DNA of 8,043 nucleotides. Origin: Bryobacteraceae bacterium (GTDB taxonomy: Bacteria; Acidobacteriota; Terriglobia; Bryobacterales; Bryobacteraceae). Numbering within the stretch: position 1 is the first letter of the stretch; the number at the start of each line of letters is the position of its first letter. The notes under the pieces were generated by a model, which was not told the DNA's origin, did no database searches, and was given only the letters and a program-made list of their open reading frames with translations. The position numbers were made by a program, and so were the translations under genes. This document shows positions 1 through 6,935 of the stretch, piece after piece. Where the stretch lies: the NCBI GenBank assembly GCA_947456995.1, contig CANGVB010000137.1:1-8043 (forward strand), written 5' to 3'.

Positions 1-2038
1 AAGGAGCCGTAAAGTCAAAATTCGCAAACCGGTTGTAGCGCTCCGTACGAGGCTGATCATACTCATAGCGCACTCCAACGTTAATCGTCAGGCGTTTGAA
101 CTTGATGTCGTCATTCACAAAAAACGCATAGTACATGTTGCGAATCGCCAGCGCAGGTACTCTTTGAATCGATCCGCTGCCAAATCCGGTTAACAGCGAT
201 GCAAGCCCATCCCCAGCCGTCAATGTCGCACGCAAAGGATCCGGCCCCTGCGTCTGCCCCAGTCCAAAGCTGTAGCTTCCAGCAGAAGCTCCACCCTGAA
301 ACGGCGTCTGGTTGTAAAGCCTTACATCGCCGCCATAGACGATCGTGTGCCGGCCACGAATTTCCGTCTGCTCCCCAACCAGCGTATAGACTTCGTTCCC
401 CCGGCGAATCCTGTCACCAACCGGAGGCCCAAGCTGCGCATAGTTTGCAATCGCCACCGTTGGGAAAATCTGATCCTGAGCCCCAGCGGCGACGTTTGCC
501 GCAAAGCCAAGCTCAGCCAGACTCACCTTCCCGTCGGCCAGCGGAATCCTTCCTTCAAAGCGACGCGTTGCCCCAACTCGCCAATTCAGAATTCGAGTCG
601 GCGACAATACCGACGTCATATTGATCACTCCATTCCATACCCGGTTCACGGTGATCCCAAGAACGCTATCGGCGATGTTGCCATACGGCCCGTTGTTTCC
701 GTTATCACCGGTATTCCGGCTCACCCGGCCAAAAATCGAATGCTTGTCGGAGAGCCGGTGGTCCACTCTTCCCGTCCACTGATTGGAGTTAATCGCCTGA
801 TTGGCAGCCCACACATAGTTATTGATCAGCGCCGGCCCCTCGCCAGCCCGGTTGCCCGAAGGCAGAAACTTCAACAGATTCGAGGCAACCCGGCTCTGTG
901 AACTGGCTGGGATTACATTCCCCGGATAACTGTCGCGCACAAATGCACCGCTAACCGACCGCGTTGAAAATGGATTGTAGATTGTCACCGGCTGCCCCTG
1001 GCGATTCAGCGTCTGGCTAAAGTCCCCTCGCCGCTGGGCTTCGGTTGGCACACTCAACACTCCAGGTGCCCCGGCGATATCTTCGCGATGCCCCGTGTAC
1101 TCGGCAAAGAAAAACGTGCGGTCCTTGATGATCTTTCCCCCGCCAGCTGCCCCGAATTGGTTGTAGTGGAAGACACCCCGCCTTTGCCCACGGGCATTCG
1201 AGAAGAAGTTGTTCGCGCGCAAACGATCATTGCGAAAGAACTCGTACACTGTCCCGTGATACTCATTAGCCCCCGACCGTGTTGCCACATTGATCACACC
1301 TCCGCCACTGCGCCCATACTGAGGCCCAAACGTATTCGTGAGTACTTTAAATTCTTGCGTCCCGTCCGGCGATGGTGAGAACGCAAAGTTGTTGTTCTCT
1401 GGCAGCATGATCGACACTCCATCCACCAAAAACTCATTCGTCCGGAATCTCCCTCCATTGATTGAGATATCTGATTGCGCAAACAACGGTGCCGAGTTGT
1501 CTCCCGTCGATGCCGTCCCGCCCAGCGCTCTTGGATTCACCTGAACTCCAGCCGATAATCCAATCAAATCAAAGATATTGCGTCCTCGAATCGGCAACTC
1601 CTGTAAAGTCCGGCTCGACACCACTTGCCCTAGCGACGCATTCTCGCTTTCCACCAGTGGCGCCTCACTCGTCACCTGGATTGTCGCCTGAGAATCCCCT
1701 ACCTCAAGCTGAAAATCAACCCGCAGCCGGCTCTCGATCTGCACCGTCAATCCGTCACGCACAGACTTCTTGAAGCCGTTCGCCACCACCGTCAAACGGT
1801 ACCCGCCAGGCCTCAAATAGTTTGCCTCAAACACACCATTGGCGTTCGTTTTCACCCGCACTGCCTGATTCGTCTCAAGATTCAGAACCTCAACTTCTAC
1901 ATTCGGCAATACAGCTGCCGACGAATCCTGCACCTGCCCCAGGATCGAACCGGTAATGTTCTGCGCACCCAACCCGGATGCAACGCACAAAATCGAAAAC
2001 ACCAACGCAAGGCACTGAAGCAATGAACTGCGATACAT
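1..2038 (-). CDS. TonB-dependent receptor with carboxypeptidase-like N-terminal domain (partial, C-terminus off left edge)
   Basis: This is an outer-membrane transporter that would import a large nutrient using energy passed on by TonB; the substrate cannot be read from the sequence. Translated from ATG at 2038 it gives 679 residues before the left edge. Residues 1-25 are a signal peptide (hydrophobic LALVFSILCVASGLGA, likely cleavage before Q26). Residues 28-112 are a carboxypeptidase regulatory-like beta-sandwich (GSILGQVQDSSAAVLPNVEV, then NGVFEANYLRPGGYRLTV). Residues 125-255 are the plug, with NEFLVDG (201-207) and the stretch EFKVLTNTFGPQYGRSGGGV (229-248). The beta-barrel begins after that. 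These motifs are typical of the acidobacterial receptors of about 1000-1200 residues, so roughly a third to two fifths is missing. The start is supported by GGAG eight bases upstream and by the signal peptide. The gene is divergent from a GntR regulator that probably controls it. Confidence 0.93.
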   Translation of the reverse strand, partial: MYRSSLLQCLALVFSILCVASGLGAQNITGSILGQVQDSSAAVLPNVEVEVLNLETNQAVRVKTNANGVFEANYLRPGGYRLTVVANGFKKSVRDGLTVQIESRLRVDFQLEVGDSQATIQVTSEAPLVESENASLGQVVSSRTLQELPIRGRNIFDLIGLSAGVQVNPRALGGTASTGDNSAPLFAQSDISINGGRFRTNEFLVDGVSIMLPENNNFAFSPSPDGTQEFKVLTNTFGPQYGRSGGGVINVATRSGANEYHGTVYEFFRNDRLRANNFFSNARGQRRGVFHYNQFGAAGGGKIIKDRTFFFAEYTGHREDIAGAPGVLSVPTEAQRRGDFSQTLNRQGQPVTIYNPFSTRSVSGAFVRDSYPGNVIPASSQSRVASNLLKFLPSGNRAGEGPALINNYVWAANQAINSNQWTGRVDHRLSDKHSIFGRVSRNTGDNGNNGPYGNIADSVLGITVNRVWNGVINMTSVLSPTRILNWRVGATRRFEGRIPLADGKVSLAELGFAANVAAGAQDQIFPTVAIANYAQLGPPVGDRIRRGNEVYTLVGEQTEIRGRHTIVYGGDVRLYNQTPFQGGASAGSYSFGLGQTQGPDPLRATLTAGDGLASLLTGFGSGSIQRVPALAIRNMYYAFFVNDDIKFKRLTINVGVRYEYDQPRTERYNRFANFDFTAP

Positions 2039-2046
2039 AACGAAAT

Positions 2047-2050
2047 CTCC
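2047..2050 (-). promoter_or_regulatory. Shine-Dalgarno of the TonB-dependent receptor
   Basis: On the minus strand GGAG sits eight bases before the ATG at 2038. It fixes the receptor start, in agreement with the signal peptide that follows. Confidence 0.7.
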
Positions 2051-2052
2051 AA

Positions 2053-2070
2053 AACTGATATGTCAGATTT
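2053..2070. repeat. Direct repeat copy 1, candidate GntR operator
   Basis: The pattern AACTG-NN-ATGTCAGATTT occurs here and again at 2121-2138, identical at 16 of 18 positions. This copy contains CTGA-TATG-TCAG, a short perfect dyad (2055-2066), as expected for a dimeric regulator. It lies just downstream of the predicted receptor transcription start, where a bound repressor would block transcription. Confidence 0.5.
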
Positions 2071-2075
2071 TGTTG

Positions 2076-2094
2076 CGATCATATACGAGGATCG
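2076..2094. repeat. Inverted repeat CGATC-N9-GATCG in the divergent promoter
   Basis: Perfect 5-base arms at 2076-2080 and 2090-2094 surround nine bases. The repeat covers the -10 box and part of the spacer of the predicted receptor promoter, so it may be an operator. Five-base arms can arise by chance, hence the low confidence. Confidence 0.35.
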
Positions 2095-2107
2095 TCTAAA
2101 GTGTCAA
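2078..2107 (-). promoter_or_regulatory. Sigma-70-type promoter of the TonB-dependent receptor
   Basis: On the minus strand a perfect TTGACA (plus positions 2102-2107) is followed after 18 bases by TATGAT (plus 2078-2083, five of six to consensus). Transcription would start near 2071, giving a leader of about 33 bases with the GGAG ribosome site. The -35 box overlaps two of the possible start codons of the divergent GntR gene. Motif match by eye; not tested. Confidence 0.6.
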
Positions 2108-2877
2108 TGGGAATTTCAATAACTGGAATGTCAGATTTAGGACAGCAGGCCTACGAGAAACTGCGCGTCGGCATCCTTGATGGAGAACTGCCCCCGGGCA
2201 GCCCCTTAAGCCACCGCAAACTCGCCCAGTTGTTCGGGACCAGCACCATCCCAGTAGCGGCAGCTCTTCAGCGGCTCGAAGCCGAAGGCTTCGTCGAGAG
2301 CCGTGCCAGAGCCGGCACCCGTGTCAAGATGCCCACGGTCGGTGAGATCTCGGGAAACTACATCGTCCGCGAAGCACTCGAAAGCCAGGCAGCTCGTCTC
2401 TTCGCTCAAAGTGCAACGCCACTCCAGAAGAAGCGCCTCCTTCGTCTCGCAAACGACCTCGACAAACGCTACCGGAGCCTCGACAAACAGGTCACTCCAT
2501 CCCGTGAGGCCCAAGCCGAAGTAGAAAAACGCCACGTCGAATTTCACCTTGAAATCGCCAAAGCTACAGGCTGCCAGGAATTGGTATTGGCAATCGAAAA
2601 GAGCCGGGTCCTCTTGTTCAATTGGCTCTTTAGTAGAAGCGGAGAATACGTGCCTCTACCTCAGGGCTGGCATACCAGACTCGCAGAAGATCTCAGCACA
2701 GGCCAACCCCTGAGTGCTGACGAGGCCATGCGCCTGCACGTAACTTTTAGGCGGGATGACATCCTCAGGCACTTCGCCGAACTCGAAAGAGCAGCCGAAG
2801 GAAAAATCGAACGTGGCCCCCAGCACCGCAAAGTTTCCGGCACCTTCGCGACCAAACTCCAAAACCTACCGCGCTAA
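2101..2877 (+). CDS. GntR-family transcriptional regulator, FCD (FadR) type
   Basis: This is a cytoplasmic DNA-binding repressor or activator that would respond to a small ligand, probably controlling the divergent TonB-dependent receptor. From GTG 2101 it has 258 residues. The winged helix-turn-helix is at about 13-79 (LGQQAYEKLRVGILDGELPP, then LSHRKLAQLFGTSTIPVAAA and LEAEGFVESRARAGTRV). The helical FCD ligand domain is at about 85-230, with H149 of the usual D-x-x-F-H motif, H191 and H213 kept as possible metal ligands; the Asp of that motif is His145 here. The start is unsettled. GTG 2101 has GAGG ten bases upstream (2087-2090), but ATG 2107 and ATG 2129 are also in frame. Residues 1-9 look non-conserved, and a receptor promoter box overlaps 2102-2107. 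The stop overlaps the convergent kinase gene by 12 bases. Confidence 0.88.
   Translation: MSMGISITGMSDLGQQAYEKLRVGILDGELPPGSPLSHRKLAQLFGTSTIPVAAALQRLEAEGFVESRARAGTRVKMPTVGEISGNYIVREALESQAARLFAQSATPLQKKRLLRLANDLDKRYRSLDKQVTPSREAQAEVEKRHVEFHLEIAKATGCQELVLAIEKSRVLLFNWLFSRSGEYVPLPQGWHTRLAEDLSTGQPLSADEAMRLHVTFRRDDILRHFAELERAAEGKIERGPQHRKVSGTFATKLQNLPR
2121..2138. repeat. Direct repeat copy 2, candidate GntR operator
   Basis: This is the second copy of AACTG-NN-ATGTCAGATTT, 68 bases from the first, with CTGGAATGTCAG at its core (weaker dyad, CTG/CAG). It includes the ATG at 2129, one of the possible starts of the GntR gene. If it is an operator it suggests autoregulation and that the true start is 2129. 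Confidence 0.45.
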
Positions 2878-5385
2878 TCCTTCACACGCCGCAAGCAAAC
2901 CCTGCAATACCAATGGATTCTCAATCCACGTCTTCCCCTTCTCCACCTCAAGCAACCGAGACGCCTCCCGTCCATACCTGCATGCCCCAACTCTGTCCGC
3001 CGCCTCTAGCGCCAGCAAACCCTTCCAGTAGTTCAAGCTCGCAATATCCAGCCCACCTGCTTTCGGCCGCGAAGTCTCCGCCGCCCACTCCATCTCCTTC
3101 ACCGCCCCACCCAGCGCCTTCCAATCCTTCAGCCGCGCCGACATCACACCATACAACCGGATCGGATAGAGCAACGAGCGCAAAACAAAGGCATTATTCG
3201 GATCAGAAACCGCCAATCCCTTGCGAATCAAAAAGCTCTCAAGATAGCCGGGTTGTGCGGTCGAATAGTTACCTTGCACCATATGGGCATCGGCCAGTGA
3301 ACCCACGCTAAAAGCAAGATCGATCCGCGCTCCAGCATCATTTTCGTCTTGCTTCACTCTCAATCGGTCCAGGCGCATAGCCTCGGTTGCATGCTGCAAC
3401 TTCTGCCCAGGCTCCATTCCGGCCACACCCGCCAAATACTTGTGGGTCAAAGCCATGTCTCTCAGAACAAATCGACCCCCTCCGGCCTCATCTGCGCCGA
3501 GCCGAAAATAAGTGAGTGCCTTCTCCCAGTCCTTTCTGCGCTGAGCAACAACCACCGGCCATCTCAACCCTCGCCAAAAATAGAATGACCCCACAGACCT
3601 GGCAACCAACCGGTTCTTCGGCGCACGCCCCAGCAACCCCTCGTATTCAAAGGTCCAACTCTTCCACGGTCCAAGCCCCCCATCGGCAAAGGCCTTCAGC
3701 TCCCCCCGAGCCATCCGAAATCTTGCATCCAACCATCCCCGCTCCCAATTCACATTCTTCCGGTCGATCCCTCTCAATTCTTTCCACAGCGCCACCGCCT
3801 TCTCCTGGTTTCTTGCTGCACCCTCCGTGTTCCCGACATTGCTGTTGGCCCCGCCATAAAGCTCCGCCAATTCCGAATGCGCCTCCGCTCTCAACAGCAG
3901 AAAGTTTGCCCGTGCCGCCGGCGTCGGCTCCAGCACTTCAATCTGACTCAGAGCCTTCTCCAGCATCTTGATCCCCGTGCTGGTTCCACCCGGCAACCTC
4001 GACACATCCCACCGCGCACTTGCGATTAGAGAATCGAACACCTTCAGCAAATCCCGCACGCGCGCCTCCGCTCGCGCCTCTCCATCCCTGGCAATTCTAC
4101 CCAGATGCCGGGCCAACTCCTCCTGCTCCTTTCCCGCCAGCCGGGCCGCCTGCTCCGCTCCCAGCGCTACCTCCAACTGTCGCGACTTCTCAACGGCAAC
4201 AGCCCGCTCCTTTTCCGCCTGCCCAGCCGAAACGAATCCCCAAACCGCCAGCCCACAAATCAACAGCAGCGCCACACTGGAAGCCGCCACAGTCAGAACA
4301 TTCCGGCGCGCAAAGCAACTCAACTGATACAACAGCCCCGCCGGCCGAGCCTCCACCGGCATCCCGTCCCGCACCCGCGCTACATCCCGGGCCAGCTCAC
4401 TCACACTGCGATACCGCCGCCCCTCCTCGACTGCCGTCGCCTTGCGCAGTACCGCCAGAAGGTCCGCACTCAACCCATCCCGCGCTGGCAACTCAAACCG
4501 CTCCGTCTCCGCCAGCACCTCGCCGAGCGCCTTGTCATGCCACCGCCGCGCCCGTTCCCCCGTCATCATCTCGAACAGAATCAACCCCAGCGAATACACA
4601 TCCGTCGCCGTACTGATCAATCCACCCCGAATCTGTTCCGGGCTCGCATAGTCCAGACTAAACGCCCGCTGCAACGTAATCGAAGCATCCCCAGCTGGAT
4701 CGTTCAAAATCTTCCCGATTCCAAAGTCCAGTAACTTCGGTTCTCCACTCTTCTCCACAAGGATGTTCTGCGGCTTCAAATCCCGGTGAATGATCAGGTT
4801 CGCGTGCGCATACTCCACCGCCCCGCAAATCTTCAAAAACAGCCCCAGCCGGTCTACATTCCCTGTCCCCAGATATTCCATCAACGGAACACCCTCAACG
4901 TACTCCATCACGAAGTTCGGGCTCTCCCCACCTCCCGCACTCGCGTCCAGCAGCCGGGCGATATTCGGATGCTGCAACCGCGCCAGAATCTGCTTCTCCA
5001 TCAGAAACCGCTGCAGCAAATCGCTATCCCCTCGCAACGGGCCACTCAACGCCGGAGGCAGCAGCTTGATCGCCGCCATCATCGACGCCTGCCCATCCAC
5101 GCGCCGCGCCAACCACACCACTCCCATCCCACCCGTACCCAGCGGCTTCACTAGTTCCCAGGGGCCCAACCGCGATCCCGCTGCCAACCCGCTCAAGCCC
5201 GCCATCGGCCCTTGCGAGAACAACTTCTCCGCCCCTTCGGCCTGCCCCACCAGCTTCAACGCCTCGGCCAGCACCGCCTCATCATCCCCCAACCGCAAAC
5301 GCAAAAACGCCCGCCGCTCCTCGACTGGCAACTCCAGCGCATCAGCCAGACAATCGTCAATGCGCCGCCAAGTCTCGCTCTTCAT
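2866..5385 (-). CDS. Transmembrane Ser/Thr protein kinase with TPR-like C-terminal domain
   Basis: This Hanks-type kinase would phosphorylate Ser/Thr on partner proteins from the inner membrane. Of 839 residues, 1-56 form the short helical N-terminal region usual in acidobacterial kinases. The kinase domain is at about 73-340: glycine loop GTGGMG 83-88, lysine K107 in AAIKLL, HRDLKPQN 200-207, DFG 220-222, SPE 248-250, and DVYSLG 262-267. The catalytic residues are all present, so it should be active. One membrane segment follows at about 363-387 (LTVAASSVALLLICGLAVWG), then a charged probable coiled coil (390-445). A helical C-terminal half (about 480-839) resembles degenerate TPR repeats and would lie on the other side of the membrane as a possible sensor. 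ATG 5385 overlaps the stop of the upstream sigma factor gene (TAATG), with AGGG six bases upstream, indicating translational coupling. The partner and signal are unknown. Confidence 0.92.
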   Translation of the reverse strand: MKSETWRRIDDCLADALELPVEERRAFLRLRLGDDEAVLAEALKLVGQAEGAEKLFSQGPMAGLSGLAAGSRLGPWELVKPLGTGGMGVVWLARRVDGQASMMAAIKLLPPALSGPLRGDSDLLQRFLMEKQILARLQHPNIARLLDASAGGGESPNFVMEYVEGVPLMEYLGTGNVDRLGLFLKICGAVEYAHANLIIHRDLKPQNILVEKSGEPKLLDFGIGKILNDPAGDASITLQRAFSLDYASPEQIRGGLISTATDVYSLGLILFEMMTGERARRWHDKALGEVLAETERFELPARDGLSADLLAVLRKATAVEEGRRYRSVSELARDVARVRDGMPVEARPAGLLYQLSCFARRNVLTVAASSVALLLICGLAVWGFVSAGQAEKERAVAVEKSRQLEVALGAEQAARLAGKEQEELARHLGRIARDGEARAEARVRDLLKVFDSLIASARWDVSRLPGGTSTGIKMLEKALSQIEVLEPTPAARANFLLLRAEAHSELAELYGGANSNVGNTEGAARNQEKAVALWKELRGIDRKNVNWERGWLDARFRMARGELKAFADGGLGPWKSWTFEYEGLLGRAPKNRLVARSVGSFYFWRGLRWPVVVAQRRKDWEKALTYFRLGADEAGGGRFVLRDMALTHKYLAGVAGMEPGQKLQHATEAMRLDRLRVKQDENDAGARIDLAFSVGSLADAHMVQGNYSTAQPGYLESFLIRKGLAVSDPNNAFVLRSLLYPIRLYGVMSARLKDWKALGGAVKEMEWAAETSRPKAGGLDIASLNYWKGLLALEAADRVGACRYGREASRLLEVEKGKTWIENPLVLQGLLAACEGLAR

Positions 5386-5954
5386 TAAACACCCTGCAAT
5401 TGCTCATACAGCCACACCCGCGCCACCGCCCAATGCCGCTTCACCGTTGTGGGCGACAGGTTCAGCGCCTCAGCCGTAGACTCAATCGACAAATCCGCAA
5501 AGAACCGCATATCCACAATCGCCGCCTTCACCGGGTCAAACTCCTCGAGCCGCGCCAGCGCATCATTCAAAGCGATGATCAACTCCGGCTGCTCCCGCCA
5601 GTCAAACCCTGTCTCCATTACCTCGCTCAAAGACTCAACGCCAAACCCAGAGCCACGCTTCTGCGCATTCCGCTTCCTCGCATGGCTAACCAAAATCTGC
5701 CGCATCAAAAACGCCGCAATGCTAAAGAAATGCTTCTGCCCCTGCGTCTCCAGTCGTCCCTGCCGCTGCAATTCGAGATACAACTCATTCACCAGCGAAG
5801 TCGGCCGAGTCCGGTTCGTAGTCGATTCGCTGCGCAACACCCCAGACGCCATCCGGTGCAGCTCATGATAGACAAGCCCCATCAGCCGGTCCAGAGACTC
5901 CCGGTCGCCACGCCCCCATTCCTCGAGCAATCGCTCAGCAACTGCGTAATCCAT
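5385..5954 (-). CDS. ECF-type RNA polymerase sigma factor (Sigma70_ECF / TIGR02999 type)
   Basis: This protein would direct RNA polymerase to a specific promoter set. The 189 residues contain a sigma-2 region (about 1-95, with RTRPTSLVNELYLELQRQ and HFFSIAAFLMRQILVSHARK) and a sigma-4 helix-turn-helix (about 125-185, with LSIESTAEALNLSPTTVKRH). The RPTSLVNELYL and HFF..AA..MR.ILV..AR motifs are the hallmark of the TIGR02999 family found in Acidobacteria and Planctomycetes, often beside Ser/Thr kinases. The next gene is such a kinase, overlapping by one base, and no anti-sigma factor gene is present; control by phosphorylation is therefore an attractive inference. The start is well bounded because an in-frame TAA lies five codons upstream (5970-5972). 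No good ribosome site sits near this ATG; the GGGAGGG on this strand (5987-5993) is about 32 bases away. Confidence 0.92.
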   Translation of the reverse strand: MDYAVAERLLEEWGRGDRESLDRLMGLVYHELHRMASGVLRSESTTNRTRPTSLVNELYLELQRQGRLETQGQKHFFSIAAFLMRQILVSHARKRNAQKRGSGFGVESLSEVMETGFDWREQPELIIALNDALARLEEFDPVKAAIVDMRFFADLSIESTAEALNLSPTTVKRHWAVARVWLYEQLQGV

Positions 5955-6044
5955 GTTTGACTTGTGAGTTTATCAGGCAAGAAACACCCTCCCTGCAGAA
6001 CTAAAGTGCAAAACCTGGATCTACTGGGCCAAAAATCTCCATAG

Positions 6045-6076
6045 TTTTCAAATCCGCCAAACGTCGTTAGACTAAC
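6045..6076 (+). promoter_or_regulatory. Possible promoter of the aldolase gene with an overlapping palindrome
   Basis: TTTTCA (6045-6050) and TAGACT (6068-6073) are 17 bases apart, each four of six to the sigma-70 consensus. Transcription would begin at about 6080-6081, right at the GTG start of the aldolase. The -10 box lies inside the perfect palindrome GTTAG-A-CTAAC (6066-6076), which could be an operator. The promoter match is modest. Confidence 0.35.
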
Positions 6077-6080
6077 TCTA

Positions 6081-6740
6081 GTGACGAAACACCAAATCCT
6101 CTCGAACCTCCTGGCCGGCGGCGTCGTCCCCGTAGTCCGCACGGCCACTGCAGAAGCCGCCATCCGCTCCATCGAAGCACTCTACGATGGCGGCATCACA
6201 GTAGCAGAAATCACCATGACCGTCCCCGGCGCCATCAAGGCCCTCGAAGCCATTGCCGCCAAATTCGGCGACAAGATCACCCTCGGCGCCGGCACCGTCC
6301 TCGACCCCGAAACCTGCCGCATCTGCATGCTCTCCGGCGCCGAATTCTTCGTCACCCCCAGCCTCGACCGCCCCACCATCGAGATGGCCAAGCGCTATTC
6401 CAAAGTCATCCTTCCCGGCGCGCTTACCCCCACTGAAGTCAAAACCGCCTGGGACGCCGGTGCCGACATCGTCAAGGTCTTCCCCTGCGGCAACGTCGGT
6501 GGCCCCAAGTACATCAAGGCCCTCAAGGGCCCCTTCCCTCACATTGAAATGAACCCCACCGGCGGCGTCAACCTCGATACAACAGCGGACTTCTTAAGAG
6601 CCGGTGCCTGCTCGGTAGCCGTAGGCGGCGAACTCATCGACGCCGCCACAATCAAAGCCGGCAACTACGAAGTCTTCACCGAACGCGCCCGCCAGTACAT
6701 CGCCCTCGTCAAGAAAACCAGAGAAGAAATGGCAGCGTAA
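6081..6740 (+). CDS. eda: 2-dehydro-3-deoxy-phosphogluconate / 4-hydroxy-2-oxoglutarate aldolase
   Basis: This cytoplasmic class I aldolase splits 2-keto-3-deoxy-6-phosphogluconate into pyruvate and glyceraldehyde 3-phosphate, the last step of the Entner-Doudoroff and uronate routes; the family may also cleave 4-hydroxy-2-oxoglutarate. The 219 residues cover the whole TIM barrel, close to the usual 205-220. Visible landmarks are GGVVPVVR (13-20), the general base E43 in AEITMT, GAGTVL (69-74), FVTPSLD (90-96), Schiff-base K132 in DIVKVFP, and NPTGGVN (158-164) with the GGEL phosphate loop (182-185). The start is GTG, with no Shine-Dalgarno upstream, so translation may be leaderless. It is divergent from the sigma factor gene, and no other Entner-Doudoroff gene is visible. 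The reading frame directly after the stop continues into a decayed antitoxin. Which of the two aldolase activities dominates cannot be told. Confidence 0.93.
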   Translation: MTKHQILSNLLAGGVVPVVRTATAEAAIRSIEALYDGGITVAEITMTVPGAIKALEAIAAKFGDKITLGAGTVLDPETCRICMLSGAEFFVTPSLDRPTIEMAKRYSKVILPGALTPTEVKTAWDAGADIVKVFPCGNVGGPKYIKALKGPFPHIEMNPTGGVNLDTTADFLRAGACSVAVGGELIDAATIKAGNYEVFTERARQYIALVKKTREEMAA

Positions 6741-6746
6741 AATAAA

Positions 6747-6935
6747 ACTACGCCGGAACTCTACTTAGGCCTGAGCCAGGAACTCCAATTGCCCGACGAC
6801 AACGACCCTGAAGTCCTCGCAGCCATCGAAGAAGCTCTAGAAGATGTAGAGAATGGCCGGGTTTTCACCCTGGAAGAAGTCAAAGCAACCATAGCTCAAT
6901 GGCATTCAAAATCCAGTTCACCCGACGCTTCCTAG
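6747..6935 (+). pseudogene. Antitoxin of a type II toxin-antitoxin module, start codon lost
   Basis: The frame beginning TTPELYLGLSQELQLP, with the middle part PEVLAAIEEALEDVENGRVF and the tail LEEVKATIAQWHSK, is about 62 residues ending at TAG 6933-6935. It resembles small acidic antitoxins paired with RelE/ParE toxins in Acidobacteria and related phyla. No ATG or GTG precedes the conserved part in frame after the aldolase stop; only CTG 6771 and TTG 6789 are available, and both would remove the N-terminus. The frame is the same as that of the aldolase, separated from it by TAA 6738-6740, and the aldolase's last codons ATG-GCA-GCG (6729-6737) could once have been the antitoxin start. It overlaps the toxin frame by 37 bases, as intact modules often do. 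Called a pseudogene, although translation from a weak start is not excluded. Family recognised by pattern only. Confidence 0.6.

Noticed and set aside
199..1773. Several plus-strand open frames opposite the TonB-dependent receptor
   Set aside because: They are antisense to a clearly recognisable receptor, have low-complexity Pro/Ser/Arg-rich translations and no family motifs.
4020..5479. Long plus-strand frames of about 200-230 residues opposite the kinase
   Set aside because: The products are proline- and arginine-rich mirrors of GC-rich kinase codons, while the minus strand carries all kinase motifs in order.
5400..5960. A 186-residue plus-strand frame opposite the sigma factor
   Set aside because: It is the antisense shadow of a gene with intact sigma-2 and sigma-4 regions and shows no domain of its own.
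6078..6542. A glycine- and aspartate-rich minus-strand frame opposite the aldolase
   Set aside because: Its composition is the complement of the aldolase codon pattern, and the plus strand has the full aldolase with catalytic residues.
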